A DNA stretch of 32,753 bases from JBAXLO01 sp037134755 (lineage in GTDB: Bacteria > Bacteroidota > Bacteroidia > Bacteroidales > JACABE01), in the NCBI GenBank assembly GCA_037134755.1, contig JBAXLO010000023.1, forward strand, positions 1 through 32,753, written 5' to 3'. The number at the start of each line of letters is the position of its first letter. Position 1 is the stretch's first letter. The translations under genes were made by a program, and so were the position numbers. The notes below the pieces were generated by a model. The model was not told the DNA's origin and ran no database searches. It saw only the letters and a program-made list of their open reading frames with translations. Positions 1 through 7,523 of the stretch are shown one piece after another.

Positions 1-263
1 GCCCGTTAACTAAAAATACATTCACCGACACTGATGAGATAAGAGGAAAAGTTAGTAAGGTTGCAACTGCTACTGATGGTGTTACTCTTTATTTAGGAAG
101 TACTTTGGGTGGTATAGATAGTACAGGCATCACAATCCTAAACAATGCAGAACTTAAGTTCCCGGCTACTGAATTTAAAGTTGACTTAACTACTAATACC
201 TTCTTAACAGCCGTAACAGATGGTAATATAGAACCCGTTAAACTGGCTGTTGAACTTTATTAA
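1..263 (+). CDS. 3' end of an unidentified protein (partial)
   Basis: An open frame (codons starting at base 3) runs in from the left edge and stops with TAA at 261-263, giving the last 87 residues. The visible part is Thr/Val/Leu-rich with alternating hydrophobic residues (for example VTLYLGSTLGG and FKVDLTTNTF), as expected of beta-strands in a secreted or structural protein. I recognise no family, and no T9SS sorting motif is present at the C-terminus, which ends KLAVELY. A 9-bp hairpin overlaps the stop codon. The start is outside the window, so signal peptide and length are unknown. The reading frame is well supported by composition; function is not assignable. Confidence 0.6.
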   Translation, partial: PLTKNTFTDTDEIRGKVSKVATATDGVTLYLGSTLGGIDSTGITILNNAELKFPATEFKVDLTTNTFLTAVTDGNIEPVKLAVELY

Positions 264-270
264 AGTTCAA
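250..270. repeat. Perfect 9-bp hairpin overlapping a stop codon
   Basis: TTGAACTTT (250-258) and AAAGTTCAA (262-270) are perfect inverse complements around a 3-nt loop, and the stop codon at 261-263 sits at the loop and right arm. No T-run follows, so it is not a classical terminator. A similar imperfect hairpin occurs at 544-563 beside a second in-frame ELY-stop sequence. Confidence 0.5.
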
Positions 271-300
271 TTAATAATTAACAATTAATAATTAACAATT
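269..300. repeat. 14-bp tandem duplication (aattaataattaac x 2.3)
   Basis: Two exact copies of aattaataattaac (269-282, 283-296) plus a 4-nt third start, directly upstream of the small membrane-protein gene. A simple AT-rich direct repeat with no evident function. Confidence 0.6.
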
Positions 301-308
301 TAAAAGCT

Positions 309-518
309 ATGAAACAATTTCTTGCAAAATTATGTGGATTTATTCTTTTTTTGTTTCTAACAATTATAAGTTTTAATCAAAAAGCAATTTTTCCATTAAC
401 TGTCTCAGCAATTATATTAGGAATGAATATAACCGGGCTATTAACTGATAAATTGCTTAAACCTCCACCAACTTATTATAAGTTTATAGATATATTTAAA
501 CTAAAGAAACTAGAATAA
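309..518 (+). CDS. Small membrane protein of unknown function (69 aa)
   Basis: The ATG at 309 opens a 69-residue frame with two hydrophobic segments, roughly residues 7-24 (CGFILFLFLTIISF) and 28-46 (FPLTVSAIILGMNITGL), followed by a Lys-rich tail (LLKPPPTYY..FKLKKLE). This looks like an integral membrane protein with a two-helix hairpin and a basic cytoplasmic tail. No catalytic motif or family was recognised. It lies 45 nt behind the preceding stop and is followed by a strong terminator at 573-608, so it may be co-transcribed with the upstream partial gene. The first helix alone could also be read as a signal peptide, but there is no clear cleavage site. Confidence 0.5.
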   Translation: MKQFLAKLCGFILFLFLTIISFNQKAIFPLTVSAIILGMNITGLLTDKLLKPPPTYYKFIDIFKLKKLE

Positions 519-572
519 AAATAGGCAACCATCGACTTAACAATTGAGCTTTATTAAACTCAATTACATACT

Positions 573-608
573 AAACCTAACAGGTTTTGAAAACCTGTTA
601 GGTTTTTT
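573..608 (+). terminator. Rho-independent terminator, perfect 15-bp stem
   Basis: Arms 573-587 (aaacctaacaggttt) and 591-605 pair perfectly around a 3-nt loop, and six Ts run from 603 to 608. It closes the transcript of the 69-aa membrane protein. One arm recurs with a single mismatch at 11214-11228, so the element may belong to a dispersed palindrome family. Confidence 0.85.
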
Positions 609-776
609 CTTTTCGTAATACATAGTATCCACGCTACGTCTTTATCAATCTAAATTATTATCACTTTGCGTGAATAAGAATTTTATTTAGATATGATTTA
701 AACATCAATAAACACTGAATAAGATGCTTTATTTCATCATATATTATAAAATAAAAACAAATTATTTTTTGTGTGA

Positions 777-809
777 TTGTAAATCATAACGAAATAATTA
801 GTATCTTTA
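777..809 (+). promoter_or_regulatory. Candidate promoter for the large T9SS gene
   Basis: TTG at 777-779 and tatcttta at 802-809, one mismatch from the Bacteroidota -7 box TAnnTTTG, are separated by 22 nt. It would give a 5' leader of about 195 nt containing the mini-ORF at 872-904. The box is imperfect, so this is a moderate call. Confidence 0.4.
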
Positions 810-871
810 CAAGCCATTAATAAAGGCATACTTAGGTTAAATCAATAACAAATATATAAAAACGTAACTGT

Positions 872-904
872 ATGAAAACAACAATATTTGAATTGCCCCC
901 TTAG
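872..904 (+). CDS. Possible leader peptide MKTTIFELPP
   Basis: A 10-codon frame (ATG 872, TAG 902-904) lies in the presumed 5' leader of the 1355-residue T9SS gene, and its last two sense codons are CCC and CCT. Pro-Pro just before a stop codon is a context known to slow ribosomes, so a leader-peptide role is conceivable. There is no clear ribosome binding site and such short frames arise by chance, so confidence is low. Confidence 0.2.
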   Translation: MKTTIFELPP

Positions 905-1010
905 TTGTGCGTCATCCTATTAGGAAGATAAAATTACTTTTACATCTATTCAATTATTATTATATTAGAAATTATATTAATTAATTAAATCATTACTAAA
1001 TCTATTTCGT

Positions 1011-4000
1011 ATGAAGAAAATTTTCTATTTATTAAGCGTAACAATGTTACTCCTGCTTACTTCACAGTTTGCGAAAGCACAAGTGTTACAAAACCTGTCA
1101 TGTACCGGGTTTAACAAACAGGTGGTAGCTTATGGCACAGCAAGTGCTCTAACCACTACTAATTCACAACTCGACGGGCAAAGTTTTGTTTTTATGGACA
1201 GTACTTTTACTGCCGGTGGTACTTCTTCTTGTATCACAAGTAACTTCTGGAAGACCAGCATGCCTACAAGTGGTGGCTCAGGACTTACTTACACTTTACA
1301 GTTGCCAACAGTTAATAATGTATTGCAGGTTGCACCCGATTCAACTGCTACATTAACTTTAACTACTTCAGTTTACGCAACTAACTTATATGTATTAAAT
1401 TTGGGAGGAGGCAACTCAGGCACCTTCACCGTGACGGTTACTTTTGCCGACACCACCACTCAAGTATTTACCAATGTAAATCTAAAGGATTGGTGCAGCG
1501 GTTTGTCACCTGCCACAGCAAGACTATACAGAATACCTCAAACAGCTATAGACTGCTCAACAGCCGACACCTGTACATACATGTACGAAACTGCCTTAGC
1601 AATAAGTGCTTTAAACCAAAACAAAAAGATAACATCCATATCATTTACCAACACAACCACTACTCAAACACCCAATCCAATACTTAACGTTTTTGCAGTA
1701 GGTGGCACTACATTAACAGCTTGTCTGACACCTCAACGCCAAGGAACCGCTTTATCATTAACACCCGGATACACCACAGTAGCAGGTACATTTGTAGCAG
1801 CTACCGGCACACCAAGCACCGACCATTACTTGATAGTAAGAAGCACAACCACAACACTTGGCGCCAATCCTGTAAACGGAACAACTTACGCTCCGGGAAG
1901 TACTCTTGGAAATGGTAAAGTAGTTGCATTTCAGACAGGAACATCTTTTGCTGATACTGCTTTATTAAAACTTACACAATATTATTATTTCATATTTTCA
2001 GCCAATGCCAACTGCGCATTAGGACCTCTTTACTTTACAACCACTCCCCTATCTGGCAACGTAACAACCAATGGACAAACAGCCTATACAGCATCAGGAA
2101 CCTGGGTATGCCCGGCAGGCATCACCTCAGTAACCGTACAATGCTGGGGAGGAGGCGGAGGCGGTGGAAGCCGCTCAGTTAACGGTGGAGCAGGAGGCGG
2201 AGGCGGTGGCGCTTTTGCTTCCGGAACCATAGCAGTTGTACCTGGAACCACTTATCCTGTAACCGTTGGCACAGGTGGTGCATCAACAGTTGCCGGAGTA
2301 CGTTCAGCTTTCAAAACAGCCACTGACTCAATTGTAGCAGCAGGCGGAAAAGGCGGATTAGCCAACGACAGCCTAGGGGCAGCAGGCGGTGCAATATCAG
2401 CATGTAACGGCTCAATAGTATTCGCAGGTGGAAATGGCGGAAATGGAGCTTATGGAGTAAATAGCGGCGGCGGCGGCGGCGGCGCAGGTACTTTAGGTGC
2501 AGGTGGCAACGGATCAGGCTTAACAGCAGGTTTAGGCACAACTACTGGCGGTGGCAATGGAGCTACAGGCAGAACAACTCAAGGAACCGGAGCAACAGGA
2601 ACAACAAATGGTGGTGGTGGAGCAGGTGGTTATAGAACCAGCTCAAACACAAGAGCCGGCGGGCCTGGAGCAAGAGGTGCTGTTACTATAATAATACCTA
2701 TGCCTCCATGTGTTACTCCTACCAATCAACCTACAGTATTAAACTTAACACCTAGTTATAACAGCATTTCAGCTAGTTTTACTCCTTCAGTAGATTATCC
2801 TGCTGTCGATCATTATTTGATATTAAGATCTACGCTAAGTACTTTCACTGCTACTCCCGGTGATGGTGCTACCTATACTGTAGGTAGTTCTACAGCTTTT
2901 GCAGGAGGCACTGTTGTTGCATATCAAACAGGGACTTCTTTTGTAGATACCGGTTTGGTAAGCAATACTAAATACTATTATTTCATATATTCTGCTAACT
3001 CAATATGTAGTAACGGTCCTAATTATCTTGCAGTTTCTCCCCTTACGGGAAATGCTACAACTACATGTGCTATTCCTTTAGCACAGCCAACTGTTTTAGT
3101 ATTAGTACCAAGTTTAACTTCAGTTGATGGTTCTTTTACTGCTTCAGCAAGTGCTGATAATTATCTTATTATAAGATCAACAACTGCTACCCTAAATGCA
3201 AACCCTGTTAATGGAACTAACTATACAGTAGGGACGACATTAGGTGGAGGCACAGTTATTGCTTATCAATCAGGCTTAACATTTACTGATATCAATCTAA
3301 ATACCGGAACAAAGTATTACTATTTTATTTTCGCAGCTAATTCTATTGGATGTTATGGTGGCCCAACATATTTAAATGTAGCTCCTTTAACAGGAAATGC
3401 TATCACAAATTGTGGTACACCTGCCAATCAACCAACTGCTTTAATACTTACTCCCGCACCTACTACAATTGCCGGGACATTTACAGCTACAGTAGGCACT
3501 CCGGCTGCTGATCATTATTTGATTATCCGCACATTGAATACTACCCTAACAGCCGACCCTCTTCATGATACTATTTATGTTGCAGGCGACACACTAGGTG
3601 GTGGAACTATTGTTGCGTATCAAACAGTCACAACATTTACTGATAACGGTCCTCTAACTTCAGGTACTCAATACTATTATTTTATATTTGCTGCTAACTC
3701 TTCAAACTGTACTAATGGACCTGCTTATTTAACTACAATCCCTTTAACAGGAACTACAACTACCACTTGTGTAGCACCTACCAATCAGCCTACAGTATTA
3801 GCTCTTGTTCCAGGTCTTACTACTATTGCAGGTACTTTTGTAGCTTCAACCGGTTCACCAGCTGCTGATCATTATCTTATTGTTAGAACTACAACAGCTA
3901 CACTTAGCGCTTCACCTGTAGGAGGAACAATTTATAATGTAAATGACCCTCTGGGAAATGGTACTGTAATAGCTTATCAAACAGGTGTTACATTTACAGA

Positions 4001-5078
4001 TAATGGCTTAAATGCAGGCACAACCTATTATTACTATATCTTTGCAGTTAACTCACTATGTCCGGGTGGAGTAGCTTACTTAACTACCGCACCTCTAACA
4101 GGTAACGCAGCTACTAACTGCGCAGCTCCTGTAGCACAACCAACAGCTTTAACATTTGTTCCGTCAGGTACTAGTGTATCAGGTACATTTACAGCTTCTT
4201 CAGGTGCACCCGGTGCTGATCATTATTTGGTAGTTCGCAGCTTAGCTTCAACTTTAACTACTACTCCTATTAATGGTACTGCTTATACAGCAGGCACTTC
4301 TTTTGGAGGTGGTACAATTGTAGCTTACCAAACAGCTGTTTCTTTTACTGATAACGGCCCACTTACTCCGGGAACTCTTTATCACTACTTTGTGTTTGCT
4401 GCTAATTCCTCAAACTGCTCTAACGGCCCTGCATATTTAACAGTCTCACCGCTTAATGATACTACTAGAACAGTAATTCATGATATCTATGTTACCGCTA
4501 TAACTAACCCTTCAGGTGTTATTGAAGCAAATACATCTCAAACAGTTAGTATAAGGTTTAAGAACGAAGGTACTGTTGCCGAAACATCTATTCCTTTAAC
4601 TTATCATGTAAACGCCTTAACCCCTGTACTTGCTACATGGACGGGCAATTTAGCTCCCGGCGATTCTGCAAATTATACCTTTACTACTCCATTTACTGCA
4701 CCTAATACGGGAACTTCATTTACATTATGTGCCTCATCTAAGTTAACATCTGATGTTGATACAGCAAATGATCAGCTATGTGTTACCTTAACTTTACATG
4801 GTGTTGGGATAAATGAAAACAGTGCTGTTAACACAGTTAAGATTTCCCCAAATCCTGTTCGCGACAAACTGAACATTAATTGTGGAAACTTCCAAAAAGG
4901 TATAACTAACTTTACTATTTATAATATTCAGGGAGCTAAACTTTATACAGAAGAAACGCTGATAACTACTGATAATTACAACAAAGTAATCAATGTAAAC
5001 AATCTAAACCCGGGTATCTATTTTATTAAGATAGATAATGAAACAGGGAATGTTACCAATAAGTTTATTGTAGAATAA
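1011..5078 (+). CDS. Large secreted T9SS cargo with six repeats and a Gly-rich domain (1355 aa)
   Basis: Probably a surface or secreted adhesin-like protein exported by Sec and then T9SS. A signal peptide (MKKIFYLLSVTMLLLL...AKAQ, residues 1-24) is followed by a head domain to about residue 237. Six related repeats of about 115-119 residues begin at Cys 238, 567, 686, 801, 920 and 1037. Each opens with C-x-x-P and continues with DHYLI(V/I)R, a TxFxD block and YYYFIFAANS, suggesting fibronectin-III-like beta-sandwiches. Between repeats 1 and 2 sits a glycine-rich domain (about 359-563, starting YTASGTWVCPAGITSVTV), like those found in phage tail and surface proteins. A CARDB-like Ig domain (about 1155-1265) and a type A sorting domain (SPNPVRDKLNI near 1277, ending NKFIVE) close the protein. 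Codon choice changes around base 2700, from A/C-ending Thr, Ala and Gly codons to T-ending ones. Ligand unknown. Confidence 0.85.
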   Translation: MKKIFYLLSVTMLLLLTSQFAKAQVLQNLSCTGFNKQVVAYGTASALTTTNSQLDGQSFVFMDSTFTAGGTSSCITSNFWKTSMPTSGGSGLTYTLQLPTVNNVLQVAPDSTATLTLTTSVYATNLYVLNLGGGNSGTFTVTVTFADTTTQVFTNVNLKDWCSGLSPATARLYRIPQTAIDCSTADTCTYMYETALAISALNQNKKITSISFTNTTTTQTPNPILNVFAVGGTTLTACLTPQRQGTALSLTPGYTTVAGTFVAATGTPSTDHYLIVRSTTTTLGANPVNGTTYAPGSTLGNGKVVAFQTGTSFADTALLKLTQYYYFIFSANANCALGPLYFTTTPLSGNVTTNGQTAYTASGTWVCPAGITSVTVQCWGGGGGGGSRSVNGGAGGGGGGAFASGTIAVVPGTTYPVTVGTGGASTVAGVRSAFKTATDSIVAAGGKGGLANDSLGAAGGAISACNGSIVFAGGNGGNGAYGVNSGGGGGGAGTLGAGGNGSGLTAGLGTTTGGGNGATGRTTQGTGATGTTNGGGGAGGYRTSSNTRAGGPGARGAVTIIIPMPPCVTPTNQPTVLNLTPSYNSISASFTPSVDYPAVDHYLILRSTLSTFTATPGDGATYTVGSSTAFAGGTVVAYQTGTSFVDTGLVSNTKYYYFIYSANSICSNGPNYLAVSPLTGNATTTCAIPLAQPTVLVLVPSLTSVDGSFTASASADNYLIIRSTTATLNANPVNGTNYTVGTTLGGGTVIAYQSGLTFTDINLNTGTKYYYFIFAANSIGCYGGPTYLNVAPLTGNAITNCGTPANQPTALILTPAPTTIAGTFTATVGTPAADHYLIIRTLNTTLTADPLHDTIYVAGDTLGGGTIVAYQTVTTFTDNGPLTSGTQYYYFIFAANSSNCTNGPAYLTTIPLTGTTTTTCVAPTNQPTVLALVPGLTTIAGTFVASTGSPAADHYLIVRTTTATLSASPVGGTIYNVNDPLGNGTVIAYQTGVTFTDNGLNAGTTYYYYIFAVNSLCPGGVAYLTTAPLTGNAATNCAAPVAQPTALTFVPSGTSVSGTFTASSGAPGADHYLVVRSLASTLTTTPINGTAYTAGTSFGGGTIVAYQTAVSFTDNGPLTPGTLYHYFVFAANSSNCSNGPAYLTVSPLNDTTRTVIHDIYVTAITNPSGVIEANTSQTVSIRFKNEGTVAETSIPLTYHVNALTPVLATWTGNLAPGDSANYTFTTPFTAPNTGTSFTLCASSKLTSDVDTANDQLCVTLTLHGVGINENSAVNTVKISPNPVRDKLNINCGNFQKGITNFTIYNIQGAKLYTEETLITTDNYNKVINVNNLNPGIYFIKIDNETGNVTNKFIVE

Positions 5079-5102
5079 GACAATAAAATTGTTGCAAAAC
5101 TT

Positions 5103-5136
5103 AAAGCCTTGTCAATTAATTTTGGCAAGGCTTTTT
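5103..5136 (+). terminator. Rho-independent terminator after the large T9SS gene
   Basis: Arms 5103-5115 (aaagccttgtcaa) and 5122-5134 pair over 13 bp with one T-G wobble around a 6-nt loop, followed by a T-run to 5136. It separates the T9SS gene from nadB. Confidence 0.8.
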
Positions 5137-5221
5137 ATTATAGATTGCTTTCGCAGATGCTATTTCACGCATCACATTATTTATTATTAAAAAATATAAT
5201 ACAATTATCCCCATCATTTTT

Positions 5222-5229
5222 GTAATTTT
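5222..5229 (+). promoter_or_regulatory. -7 promoter box of nadB (taattttg)
   Basis: An exact TAnnTTTG match placed about 35 nt before the nadB ATG at 5265. No good -33 TTTG was found at the usual spacing. It predicts a start site near 5235 and a leader of about 30 nt, which supports the ATG at 5265 over the in-frame TTG at 5259. Confidence 0.55.
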
Positions 5230-5264
5230 GTACTCTCAAAACAACAATAAACTAAATATTGCTA

Positions 5265-6845
5265 ATGCGTAAAAAAGTTGATTTCCTTATAATAGGATCA
5301 GGAATTGCAGGGCTAAGCTTTGCATTAAAGGTAGCAGATCATGGTAAAGTATGTATTATTACCAAAGCTGCTGCCGAAGAAAGTTCCACCAAATATGCGC
5401 AGGGAGGCATTGCAGCTGTAATGTACACCCCTGACTCTTATGAAAAACACATCAAAGACACCCTAGTAGCCGGCGACCAGTTGTCGAATGCAGAGATAGT
5501 AAGAATAACAATTACCGAATCTACCGAACGAATTAAAGAACTGATAGAATGGGGTACTAAATTCGATAAAACTGCTTCAGGAAGGTTTGATCTTGCTAAA
5601 GAGGGCGGTCATTCCGAATACAGAGTACTTCATCACAAAGACAACACAGGTAATGAAATAGAGAGGGCTTTACTGGAGAATGTAAAGAAGCATCCCAACA
5701 TCGAGTTAATCGAAAATCATTTTACTGTAGATATTATTACCCAACATCATTTAGGTGTTGAAGTTAATAAAAAGACGAAGGATATTCAATGTTTTGGAGC
5801 CTATGTTCTCAACCCTGCTAACAACAGTATAGATACGTATCTATCGAAGGTTACCATGATAGCAACAGGTGGCAATGGCAATGTTTACAATACTACAACT
5901 AATCCAACTATTGCAACAGGAGATGGCATAGCTATGGTTTACCGTGCCAAAGGAAGAATTGAAAAGATGGAGTTTATACAGTTTCATCCAACTGCTTTAT
6001 ATAACCCTCACGAAAAGCCTTCCTTCCTAATCTCTGAAGCAGTTAGAGGCTTTGGAGGTAAGCTCAAGACGATGGATGGCAAAGAGTTTATGCATAAATA
6101 TGATACTCGTGGTGAGCTTGCTCCAAGAGACATCGTTGCAAGAGCTATTGACAATGAGTTGAAGTTAAGAGGTGATGATTATGTGTACCTTGACTGTCGT
6201 CATCTTAATAAGAACGACATCATCGATCATTTTCCTACTATTTATGCTAAGTGTCTGAGCATAGGTGTTGATATTACAAAAGACATGATACCTGTTGTCC
6301 CTACGGCGCATTATAATTGCGGTGGTATTAAGGTGGATGAATGGGGTAGAAGTTCAATAGTAAATCTATATGCTTCAGGAGAGTGTGCTTCAACAGGTCT
6401 TCACGGTGCAAACAGGCTTGCTTCTAATTCATTGTTGGAGTCCTTGGTATTCTCTCATCGCGCTAGCATAACTTCTGTTAATGCCTTAGATTCAATTGCT
6501 ATCTGCGACGACATACCGGATTGGAATGCTGAAGGCATGGTACTTAACGAAGAGATGGTATTAATTACGCAGTCTCTTAAAGAAGTGCAGCTTATCATGT
6601 CAAATTATGTTGGTATAGTTCGTTCTAATCTTAGATTAAAAAGAGCTTTAGATCGTTTGGATATCTTATATAAAGAGACCGAAGAATTGTACGACCGATC
6701 TATTTTAACGGTTAAGATATGTGAGTTGAGGAATCTTATTAATAATGCTTATCTCATCATTAAGATGGCGATGGAACGTAAGGAAAGCCGCGGCTTGCAT
6801 TTCTCTCTGGATTATCCAAAAGAGAATGAGAAGAGGATCTTATAA
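5265..6845 (+). CDS. nadB: L-aspartate oxidase NadB
   Basis: This FAD enzyme oxidises L-aspartate to iminoaspartate, the first step of de novo NAD synthesis, in the cytoplasm. The N-terminus carries the dinucleotide-binding motif GSGIAGLS. Succinate dehydrogenase/NadB family blocks follow in order: STKYAQGGIAAV, the HSEYRVLHHKDNTG region, FIQFHPTAL, SEAVRGFGG, DTRGELAPRDIVARA with the family's catalytic Arg region, HYNCGGIKVD, and the FAD-binding GECASTGLHGANRLASNSLLE. At 526 residues it has the usual NadB length. I chose the ATG at 5265 (MRKKVDF) rather than the TTG two codons upstream. nadA and nadC are not in the window. elbB follows after 18 nt and is probably co-transcribed. The identification is secure. 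Confidence 0.95.
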   Translation: MRKKVDFLIIGSGIAGLSFALKVADHGKVCIITKAAAEESSTKYAQGGIAAVMYTPDSYEKHIKDTLVAGDQLSNAEIVRITITESTERIKELIEWGTKFDKTASGRFDLAKEGGHSEYRVLHHKDNTGNEIERALLENVKKHPNIELIENHFTVDIITQHHLGVEVNKKTKDIQCFGAYVLNPANNSIDTYLSKVTMIATGGNGNVYNTTTNPTIATGDGIAMVYRAKGRIEKMEFIQFHPTALYNPHEKPSFLISEAVRGFGGKLKTMDGKEFMHKYDTRGELAPRDIVARAIDNELKLRGDDYVYLDCRHLNKNDIIDHFPTIYAKCLSIGVDITKDMIPVVPTAHYNCGGIKVDEWGRSSIVNLYASGECASTGLHGANRLASNSLLESLVFSHRASITSVNALDSIAICDDIPDWNAEGMVLNEEMVLITQSLKEVQLIMSNYVGIVRSNLRLKRALDRLDILYKETEELYDRSILTVKICELRNLINNAYLIIKMAMERKESRGLHFSLDYPKENEKRIL

Positions 6846-6863
6846 CATACAAATAATAATATT

Positions 6864-7511
6864 ATGAAGAAGTTTGCGATTATTTTATCCGGATGCGGTG
6901 TTTATGATGGTACTGAGATACATGAAGCCGTGCTAACGATGTTGGCTATTGATAAGAATGGAGCAACTTATGATTGTTTTGCTCCTGATATTGATCAACA
7001 TCACACCATTAATCATCTTACAGGTCAAGAGGCCAATGAAACTCGTAATGTATTGGTTGAGTCAGCTCGTATTGCAAGAGGTAATATCAAATCTCTTGAC
7101 AATTTTGATGAATGCGACTACGATGGATTGATATTTCCGGGTGGTTTTGGTGCAGCCAAGAACCTCTCAACCTTTGCTTTTAAAGGTGCTAACTGTCTTG
7201 TCTTAGAAGACGTAAAGAATGCTGTTCTTTCGATGGTTGAGCGCAACAAACCTGTGGGTGCCTTATGTATTTCTCCTGCGGTTATCGCTAAGATACTGCA
7301 TGATGTGGATGTAACTATCGGTTCTAATGCTGATGAAGCTGAGGAAATTAAGAAGATGGGTGCACGTCATATCAATGCTGTACATGGTGATGTTGTTAAA
7401 GATAAGGTATTAAAAGTCTTTTCTACACCTTGTTATAATATTAAAGCATCCATTTCAGAAGTAGCAACAGATGCTGAGAACATAGTAAAAGCAATGTTAA
7501 ACAGCATGTAA
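6864..7511 (+). CDS. elbB: ElbB-type DJ-1/PfpI superfamily protein
   Basis: A cytoplasmic 215-residue protein of the DJ-1/PfpI (glutamine amidotransferase-like) superfamily, matching the ElbB branch, whose members are annotated as glyoxalase III-like or linked to early isoprenoid synthesis. Visible marks are the N-terminal ILSGCGVYDGTEIHEAVLT, the central LIFPGGFGAAKNLSTFA, and the nucleophile elbow GALCISPAV with the conserved Cys. Its length is normal for ElbB. It starts 18 nt after nadB on the same strand and ends 12 nt before the next gene, so the three are likely transcribed together. The family is clear; the physiological substrate is uncertain, as it is for the family generally. Confidence 0.88.
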   Translation: MKKFAIILSGCGVYDGTEIHEAVLTMLAIDKNGATYDCFAPDIDQHHTINHLTGQEANETRNVLVESARIARGNIKSLDNFDECDYDGLIFPGGFGAAKNLSTFAFKGANCLVLEDVKNAVLSMVERNKPVGALCISPAVIAKILHDVDVTIGSNADEAEEIKKMGARHINAVHGDVVKDKVLKVFSTPCYNIKASISEVATDAENIVKAMLNSM

Positions 7512-7523
7512 TATCTATTATAA

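Larger units (their letters stand above)
519..1010. other. Gene-free stretch upstream of the large T9SS gene
   Basis: About 490 nt without a long gene. In order it holds an in-frame remnant-like sequence ending in TIELY-stop (525-557), a hairpin at 544-563, a strong terminator (573-608), a candidate promoter (777-809) and a 10-codon mini-ORF (872-904). The rest is AT-rich with nothing else recognised. Confidence 0.6.

Noticed and set aside
2311..2541. Minus-strand Arg/Leu-rich frame
   Set aside because: It is the antisense of the Gly-rich domain of the T9SS protein; low-complexity composition explains it.
5259..5264. TTG at 5259 as the nadB start
   Set aside because: The ATG two codons later gives the usual MRKKVDFLIIGSG opening and is the stronger start codon.
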